From contig NZ_KB894601.1 of assembly GCF_000374545.1 (NCBI RefSeq), forward strand, positions 1 through 64,000: a stretch of 64,000 bases of DNA, in the 5' to 3' direction. Source of the DNA: Anaeromusa acidaminophila DSM 3853. GTDB taxonomy: Bacteria > Bacillota > Negativicutes > Anaeromusales > Anaeromusaceae. The notes under the pieces were generated by a model. It did not search any database. It saw only the letters and a list, made by a program, of their open reading frames with translations, and was not told where the DNA came from. Below, in pieces: positions 59,238 to 64,000 of the stretch. The position numbers were made by a program, and so were the translations under genes. Each line of letters opens with the position of its first letter. The stretch's first letter is position 1.

Positions 59238-60962
59238 ATGGGACAAAAACAGTTGCTGCAAGAAGCGCTGTCGTATAAAAGTAAGTTGGCATTCTTGGGG
59301 GCGTCTAGTCTGGCCGGTGCGATTTTGGCGGTTGCTCAGGCGGCGCTGATCGCAGCACTTTTAGATAGCGTTTTTCTGCAAGGAAGCAGCTTGGAAGAAC
59401 TACATGGGCAGTGGTTGTTTTTAGGCGGCGTGCTGTTGGCAAGGGTGTTGGCGTTTTGGGGCGGTGAAGCCTGTGGCTCGTATTTGGCGGCGGCTATAAA
59501 GACTTCTTTGCGACGGCGGCTGGCGGAGCAGCTTTTAGCTATGGGGCCAGTGCGCGGCGCTGGCGAAGCGACGGGCGAGTTGTTAGCCGTCTTGGGAGAC
59601 GGGGTGGAGCACTTAGAGGCGTACTTTGTGCGCTATTTGCCTAGCCTTTTTGCGGCGGCAGCGGTGCCGTTGATGATTTTAGCGGTTATTACGCCGAGAG
59701 ACTGGCCGTCGGCGCTTTTGATGTTGGTGACGGCGCCGCTTATACCTATTTTTATGACGCTTATTGGGCGGATGGCGCAGTGGCGCACTCGCAAACAATG
59801 GGATCGCCTGCAGCGCCTGGGTGCGCATTTTTATGACATGCTCCAGGGGATGTTGACCTTGAAGCTCTTTGGCCGCAGCAAACAAACGGTAAAAAGCGTT
59901 GCTGCGGCTAGCGAGGATTTTCGCGAAGTGACCTTGGATGTGTTGAAAGTAGCCTTCCTTTCAGCGTTGGTGCTGGAATTATTGGCGACGATCAGTACGG
60001 CCTTGATTGCGGTAGCAGTGGGCTTGCGTTTGCTCTATGGGACCATGGAATTTTACGACGCGATGTTTGTGCTTCTTTTGGCGCCCGAGTTTTACCAACC
60101 GCTGCGCCAGCTAGGAGCGCATTTTCATGCGGCCTTGGCGGGGAAAGCGGCGGCGGAGCGCATCTATTCGCTGTTGGAAGCGGAACAGATACATCAGCAG
60201 GAGCCGGAAACATGGCGTCTTGCCGGACCTGTCGCAGTGGCGCTGGAAGATGTGTCATTCGCTTACGAAGGCGGAGCAGAAGTGCTGCAGAACGTTTCGC
60301 TGCAGCTGCAGCCAGGAAAAATAACTGCGTTAGTCGGAGGCAGCGGCGCCGGAAAAAGTACGATCATGTCTTTGCTCTTAGGTATGATCACGCCTGCAGC
60401 AGGCTGCATTCGCATCAATGAACGCGTCTTGACGTCGGCTGGAGTCGATTCTTGGCTGCGGCATGTGGCGTATGTGCCTCAGCAGCCCTACTTATTTCGG
60501 AGTACTTTGCGCGAGAATATTCGTTTGGCCAAGCCGGAGGCGTCAGAGGAAGAAGTGGAAGCGGCGTTTGCTCTGGCGGGAGGAGCGGCGCTGGCGGCTG
60601 CCTTGCCCAAAGGGTATGAGACGATGTTAGGGGCGGGCGGCGTAGAATTGTCCGGCGGGGAAAGGCGGCGCGTGGCTTTGGCGCGAGCCTTTTTGGCGGA
60701 TGCGCCGGTGCTGCTTTGTGATGAAGCGACAAGCGGTTTGGACCCAGAAAGCGAAGCCGCTTTGCAGCAATCTTTTGAGAGGCTTTGTCAAGGCAGAACG
60801 GTGCTGGTAATTGCGCACCGCCTAGGTACGGTGCGGCGAGCGGATCAAATTGCTGTTTTAGAAAGCGGCCAAATTATTGAGGCGGGAAATCATAAAGAAT
60901 TACTGACGCAGCAAGGGGCGTATGCGGCGTTGTTGTCTGCTGCAAAGGGGGCGAGCGTATGA
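59238..60962 (+). CDS. cydD: Thiol/heme ABC exporter subunit CydD
   Basis: 574 residues. I favour the ATG at 59238, 5 nt after GGAGG; the ATG at 59214 would add 8 residues. Six membrane helices, then the ATPase: Walker A LVGGSGAGKSTI, Q-loop YVPQQPYLF, signature ELSGGERRRVALARAF, Walker B VLLCDEATSGLD and H-loop IAHRLGT. With CydC it exports glutathione/cysteine or acts on heme, and is required for cytochrome bd assembly. The stop overlaps cydC (ATGA). Confidence 0.92.
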   Translation: MGQKQLLQEALSYKSKLAFLGASSLAGAILAVAQAALIAALLDSVFLQGSSLEELHGQWLFLGGVLLARVLAFWGGEACGSYLAAAIKTSLRRRLAEQLLAMGPVRGAGEATGELLAVLGDGVEHLEAYFVRYLPSLFAAAAVPLMILAVITPRDWPSALLMLVTAPLIPIFMTLIGRMAQWRTRKQWDRLQRLGAHFYDMLQGMLTLKLFGRSKQTVKSVAAASEDFREVTLDVLKVAFLSALVLELLATISTALIAVAVGLRLLYGTMEFYDAMFVLLLAPEFYQPLRQLGAHFHAALAGKAAAERIYSLLEAEQIHQQEPETWRLAGPVAVALEDVSFAYEGGAEVLQNVSLQLQPGKITALVGGSGAGKSTIMSLLLGMITPAAGCIRINERVLTSAGVDSWLRHVAYVPQQPYLFRSTLRENIRLAKPEASEEEVEAAFALAGGAALAAALPKGYETMLGAGGVELSGGERRRVALARAFLADAPVLLCDEATSGLDPESEAALQQSFERLCQGRTVLVIAHRLGTVRRADQIAVLESGQIIEAGNHKELLTQQGAYAALLSAAKGASV

Positions 60963-62680
60963 AGTCGCTGTGGACATTATTGCGCTGCGTGCCGAAGCCT
61001 TGGCTGAGTATGCTGCTGGCTCTGCTGCTGGCTTGGCTGACTGGTGCGGCGGGGCTGGGTCTGTTGGCTGCATCGGCTTGGGTGATCGCCATGGCGGCCC
61101 TGCATCCTTCCATTACGGTGTTGTCGCTAGCTATTGTGGGAGTGCGCTTTTTCGGGATTGCCCGGGCTGTTTGCCGCTATGGCGAGCGTTATGTCTCACA
61201 TGATGCGACGTTTCGTATTTTGGCGCACTTGCGTGTCTGGCTGTACAAACGTATTGAACCGCTGGCGCCGTTTCATTTGGGGTCGCAAAGCCCGGCTTCG
61301 CTGCTGGACCGTTTGGTGGGCGATGTTGAAGTTTTAAAAGATTTGTTTCTGCGGGCGTTTTTGCCGCCGGCAACGGCCTTTTTTTCTTGCTTGGCTTTTG
61401 CTGCTTTTTCGTGGTTTTTTGTAGGTCCTTGGCCGGCTCTCGTGGTCTTGGGAGCCTACTTGACGGCAGCGGTGGTTCTGCCGCTGTGGTTAGGGAGCTC
61501 ATGGCGGCGCGGCGCAGAAATTGTGGCAACGGAGCGGGAACGCTTGCAGACGGCGGCGGGCGATTTGCTGGGGGGGCTGGGAGAACTCTGGGCTTTTCGC
61601 CAAACTCAGGAGCAGGCGCAGCGCTTGGGCGCAGCGGCGCAGCGTCTGGCTATGGCACAGCGGAGGCAGAGCTTGCTTAGCGGCGCGGGAGAAGCGTTTG
61701 GTATGGCTGTAGGCTATGGAGCGTTATGGCTCTTGCTTTGGGGAGGCCTTCCCTTGGTGCGAAACGGGCAATGGTCTGGCGTGGATTTATCGGTGCTAGC
61801 CTTAAGTGTGCTGGCGTTGGGAGAATTTTTTCTGCTTATGCCTGCGGCTGCCCGTTATTTAGCCGATGGTACAGCGGCAGCTGAACGAATTTTGGAGACC
61901 GCCGCAAGGCAAAGACCTGAAAAAGGAGAAGCGGCTTGTGCAGGCGGCAAGCTGGAGGTGCGCAACCTGTCGTTTTCTTACGCAGACAGCTTGACGCCAG
62001 CTTTGCAGGATATTTCCTTTTCGTTGGAGGCAGGAAAGAGCCTTGCCGTTGTCGGGGCCAGCGGCGCTGGCAAGAGTACGCTGGTATCGTTGCTGCTGGG
62101 GTTTCGTCAACCGACAGGAGGAATTCTATCGATGGGAGGAACCGCGGCGGACTCTTGTTGTGAGGAAAGTTGGCGCAGCCATTTTGCCGTAGTACCGCAA
62201 CAACCTTATTTTTTTCATTTGTCCTTAGCGGACAATTTGAGGGTGGCTCGCCCGGAAGCATCCCTAGATGAGCTGCGGTCGGCGCTGGCGCGGACGCAGA
62301 TGCTATCCTGGCTGGACTCCGAGCCTCAAGGCTGGGAACGGTCCGTCGGCGAGGGCGGAGGCGGCCTTTCGGGCGGACAAAGGCAGAGACTGGCTATTGC
62401 CAGGGCGCTTTTGAAGGAGGCCCCGTATTGGCTGCTGGATGAGGCGACTGCCGGTTTGGATGCGCTGACGGCCCAAGAAATTATCGCTTTGATGCGGCTG
62501 GTAACGGTAGATAAAGGGGTCCTCTGGATAACACATCATCTGCAAGGGCTGGAAGCCGTAGATGAAATTTTGGTTTTGCAGCAGGGGAGCATTGTTGAGC
62601 GAGGCTGCATGAGAGAGCTGCTTGAAAAGCAAGGCGTCTTTTATCGTATGTGGATGACGGAGAAGGAAGCTTGTATTTGA
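60959..62680 (+). CDS. cydC: Thiol/heme ABC exporter subunit CydC
   Basis: 573 residues. Membrane half with FFGIARAVCRYGERYVSHDATFRILAHLR, the typical CydC stretch. ATPase: Walker A VVGASGAGKSTL, Q-loop VVPQQPYFF, signature LSGGQRQRLAIARALL, Walker B YWLLDEATAGLDA, and H in WITHHLQG. It pairs with CydD as a heterodimer. cydAB was not found in the window. Confidence 0.93.
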   Translation: MKSLWTLLRCVPKPWLSMLLALLLAWLTGAAGLGLLAASAWVIAMAALHPSITVLSLAIVGVRFFGIARAVCRYGERYVSHDATFRILAHLRVWLYKRIEPLAPFHLGSQSPASLLDRLVGDVEVLKDLFLRAFLPPATAFFSCLAFAAFSWFFVGPWPALVVLGAYLTAAVVLPLWLGSSWRRGAEIVATERERLQTAAGDLLGGLGELWAFRQTQEQAQRLGAAAQRLAMAQRRQSLLSGAGEAFGMAVGYGALWLLLWGGLPLVRNGQWSGVDLSVLALSVLALGEFFLLMPAAARYLADGTAAAERILETAARQRPEKGEAACAGGKLEVRNLSFSYADSLTPALQDISFSLEAGKSLAVVGASGAGKSTLVSLLLGFRQPTGGILSMGGTAADSCCEESWRSHFAVVPQQPYFFHLSLADNLRVARPEASLDELRSALARTQMLSWLDSEPQGWERSVGEGGGGLSGGQRQRLAIARALLKEAPYWLLDEATAGLDALTAQEIIALMRLVTVDKGVLWITHHLQGLEAVDEILVLQQGSIVERGCMRELLEKQGVFYRMWMTEKEACI

Positions 62681-62757
62681 ATTTGCGGAAAAATCATGCT
62701 ATGCTGATTCAAGAAGGTTTTATGGTGAACGTCAAAGCAAGGAGTGTTGAGACGATT

Positions 62758-63474
62758 ATGTCGGAATATACCTATGTATCTCAGAAAAAATGTCCCATTT
62801 GTCAGAATGAGTTCGAAGCGACTCAGGTGAAAAGCCGAGTGCCCATGCGAGTGCAAGATACGGATTTTTGCACGCATTTTAAAGGGTTCAATCCTTACTT
62901 TTATAGTATTTGGGTGTGCAATCATTGCGGCTATGCCGGTGCGGACAGCTGGTTTTGTGAACCAGGACCGGCGGCGGTGGAAAAGCTTCGTACCTTTTTG
63001 TCCGGTCGCGAAGTGCATTTGGATTTGGGCGGAGAGCGGACCTTTGAAAAAGCGGTCAATGCCTATAAAATGGCAATTTTCTATGCCGAGCTGGTGAAGG
63101 CTCCGGCAAGCCGGTTGGGCGGGTTGCTCCTCAAATTGGCCTGGGTATATCGCCTGGAAAACAAAGTTGAGGAAGAACGCGAGGTATTGGAAAAAGCTGT
63201 AGTGGCGTATGAAGAAGCGTTGTCGAAGGAACGGATGCCGATCGGCAATATGACGGAAGTGACTCTGACCTATTTGGTCGGGGAGTTGCTGCGTCGTATT
63301 GGCAATTACCAACGAGCCAAGCTGTATTTTAATCAGGTGATTTCCAACCCCTTAGCTCGGGGAGAGCGTAATGTCTTTAAAATGACTCGTGACGCTTGGA
63401 ATGAGATCCGAGAGGAAGAAAAACGGCAGAAAGAAGAAGCGGAAGCTCAAAAAGCGGAGAAAAACATGGCTTGA
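62758..63474 (+). CDS. DUF2225 protein with zinc fingers and TPR-like helices
   Basis: 238 residues from the ATG at 62758 (AAGGAG is 13 nt upstream; an ATG at 62722 is another choice). Two zinc-binding CxxC pairs: KKCPICQNEF and VCNHCGYAG. Helical repeats follow (AVNAYKMAIFYAELV, LLKLAWVYRLENKVEEERE, LVGELLRRIGNYQRAKLYF), then a charged coiled tail. The family's role is unknown, although TPR-like helices suggest protein binding. Confidence 0.87.
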   Translation: MSEYTYVSQKKCPICQNEFEATQVKSRVPMRVQDTDFCTHFKGFNPYFYSIWVCNHCGYAGADSWFCEPGPAAVEKLRTFLSGREVHLDLGGERTFEKAVNAYKMAIFYAELVKAPASRLGGLLLKLAWVYRLENKVEEEREVLEKAVVAYEEALSKERMPIGNMTEVTLTYLVGELLRRIGNYQRAKLYFNQVISNPLARGERNVFKMTRDAWNEIREEEKRQKEEAEAQKAEKNMA

Positions 63475-63479
63475 GCGGA

Positions 63480-63508
63480 TTGTAATTCTTGTCGAACTTA
63501 TGTATAAT
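63480..63508 (+). promoter_or_regulatory. Promoter of the tRNA gene
   Basis: TTGTAA (63480-63485), 17-bp spacer, TATAAT (63503-63508). 29 bp before the tRNA. Confidence 0.75.
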
Positions 63509-63537
63509 AAATCTCGTCGGTATCAGTGCCGCGTTTT

Positions 63538-63613
63538 GGGGGCGTAGCTCAGATGGGAGAGCGTTTGGTTCGCATTCAAAAGGTCAGGGGTTCGATTCCC
63601 CTCGTCTCCACCA
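63538..63613 (+). tRNA. tRNA-Ala (anticodon CGC)
   Basis: 76 nt with encoded CCA (63611-63613). Acceptor stem GGGGGCG with CGTCTCC (two G-U pairs), D-arm GCTC/GAGC, anticodon stem TTTGG/TCAAA with loop TTCGCAT (anticodon CGC, codon GCG), T-arm AGGGG-TTCGATT-CCCCT. A promoter stands before it and a terminator after. Confidence 0.95.
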
Positions 63614-63622
63614 AGTAATCTA

Positions 63623-63665
63623 CCATCTATTGATAAAACGATTTTTATCAATAGATGGTTTTTGT
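63623..63665 (+). terminator. Terminator of the tRNA gene
   Basis: 16-bp stem (63623-63638 with 63643-63658), then TTTTTGTTTT. Confidence 0.9.
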
Positions 63666-63668
63666 TTT

Positions 63669-63712
63669 GCCCGAAAGTGCCGTATTTACGGCGCTTTCGG
63701 GCTTTTTTCTTT
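63669..63712 (+). terminator. Second terminator
   Basis: 16-bp stem, one mismatch or wobble (63669-63684 with 63687-63702), then TTTTTTCTTTT. Confidence 0.85.
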
Positions 63713-63781
63713 TCCTTTATAGGCGTTTTACAGGCCTTTTTCGGAGGGACGTTAACTTGCACCAGTTTTTGTCGGCGGCTT

Positions 63782-63884
63782 ACTTTTAACGATTCTACCG
63801 CAAATCGTTAAAAGTGAACCGAAGATAGGGGTATCTTTTAACGATTCGCGAAAGGGGTGTGCATTGAACATTGTCGTTAAAGAT
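63782..63884. repeat. Two inverted repeats sharing a CTTTTAACGATT core
   Basis: First: ACTTTTAACGATT (63782-63794) with AATCGTTAAAAGT (63803-63815), perfect 13-bp arms. Second: ATCTTTTAACGA (63833-63844) with TCGTTAAAGAT (63874-63884), one bulge. No gene lies here. They could be bidirectional terminators, a binding site or remains of a mobile element. Confidence 0.55.
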
Positions 63885-63896
63885 AACCGTCAAGGC

Positions 63897-63928
63897 CAAA
63901 ACAGCCCACCCGAAGGTGAGCCGTGGTT
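63897..63928 (-). terminator. Terminator of the partial minus-strand gene
   Basis: On the minus strand CACGGCTCACC-TTCG-GGTGGGCTGTTTTG: a UUCG tetraloop hairpin with a T-run. It follows the stop at 63937. Confidence 0.78.
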
Positions 63929-63936
63929 TTAAAATA

Positions 63937-64000
63937 TTATGCTGTAATTTCCGAGCCGTTTTTAAACTTGAATGCCATCGTGCCATCCTGAGACACCGTG
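63937..64000 (-). CDS. C-terminal end of an unidentified gene (cut by window edge)
   Basis: The last 20 residues are visible, reading TVSQDGTMAFKFKNGSEITA, followed by TAA (63939-63937) and a terminator. Too short to name. Confidence 0.5.
   Translation of the reverse strand, partial: TVSQDGTMAFKFKNGSEITA

Overview
The window comes from a diderm, anaerobic Firmicute, most likely a member of the Negativicutes (Sporomusaceae/Selenomonadales type). Gene starts carry strong Gram-positive Shine-Dalgarno sequences, yet there is an OmpH/Skp periplasmic chaperone. Hcp, a siroheme/4Fe-4S sulfite/nitrite-reductase-like protein, KimA and CydDC fit an anaerobe that handles redox and nitrosative stress. 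The genus is inference.

Layout. 1-5395 is chromosome: the 3' end of an IS3-family element that truncated an XRE regulator gene, a secreted purple-acid-phosphatase-like phosphoesterase, a MATE exporter, a fumarylacetoacetate-hydrolase-family (FAH) enzyme, and the C-terminal part of a TrmB-family regulator gene. 5396-39039 is a complete-looking Mu-like transposable prophage of about 33.6 kb. 39040-64000 is chromosome again: the N-terminal part of the same trmB gene, a divergent cyclase-family hydrolase, a sulfite-reductase-like protein, a second MATE exporter, ribB with an FMN riboswitch, Skp, Hcp with an FNR/HcpR-type site, guanine deaminase, PpnP, a hybrid histidine kinase with an HD-GYP partner, another phosphoesterase, QueF, KimA, an amino-acid permease, CydDC, a DUF2225 protein and tRNA-Ala(CGC).

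Prophage boundaries come directly from sequence. The two trmB pieces rejoin in frame across a shared TATA (5392-5395 and 39040-39043) into a 274-residue regulator. Directly inside lie imperfect inverted ends (5396-5416 and 39019-39039, 17 of 21 matching). From left to right the prophage has a leftward repressor/membrane-protein pair, a strong rightward early promoter overlapping a palindromic operator, a Ner-like protein, MuA and MuB, Gam, GemA, a Mor-like activator and a terminator. Then come a lysis cassette, Mu-type packaging and head genes (gp25-gp28-like proteins, and a portal fused to a MuF domain), and a long non-contractile (siphovirus/GTA-type) tail module. That module includes a tail-chaperone frameshift, tape measure, DUF2460, DUF2163, NlpC/P60 and a tip protein.

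The most interesting system is a diversity-generating retroelement (DGR) at the extreme right end of the prophage. It consists of a C-type-lectin/FGE-fold tail adhesin (36252-37334) with a 3' variable repeat, an Avd-like accessory protein, a template repeat (37733-37833) and a DGR-type reverse transcriptase (37991-38992). The reverse transcriptase ends 47 bp before the phage end. VR and TR align without gaps over 101 bp and differ at 12 positions. Every difference is A in TR and G in VR, changing 8 codons. It occupies the end of the genome where Mu keeps its invertible tail-fibre segment, so this phage appears to vary its receptor-binding protein by mutagenic retrohoming instead of DNA inversion (inference).
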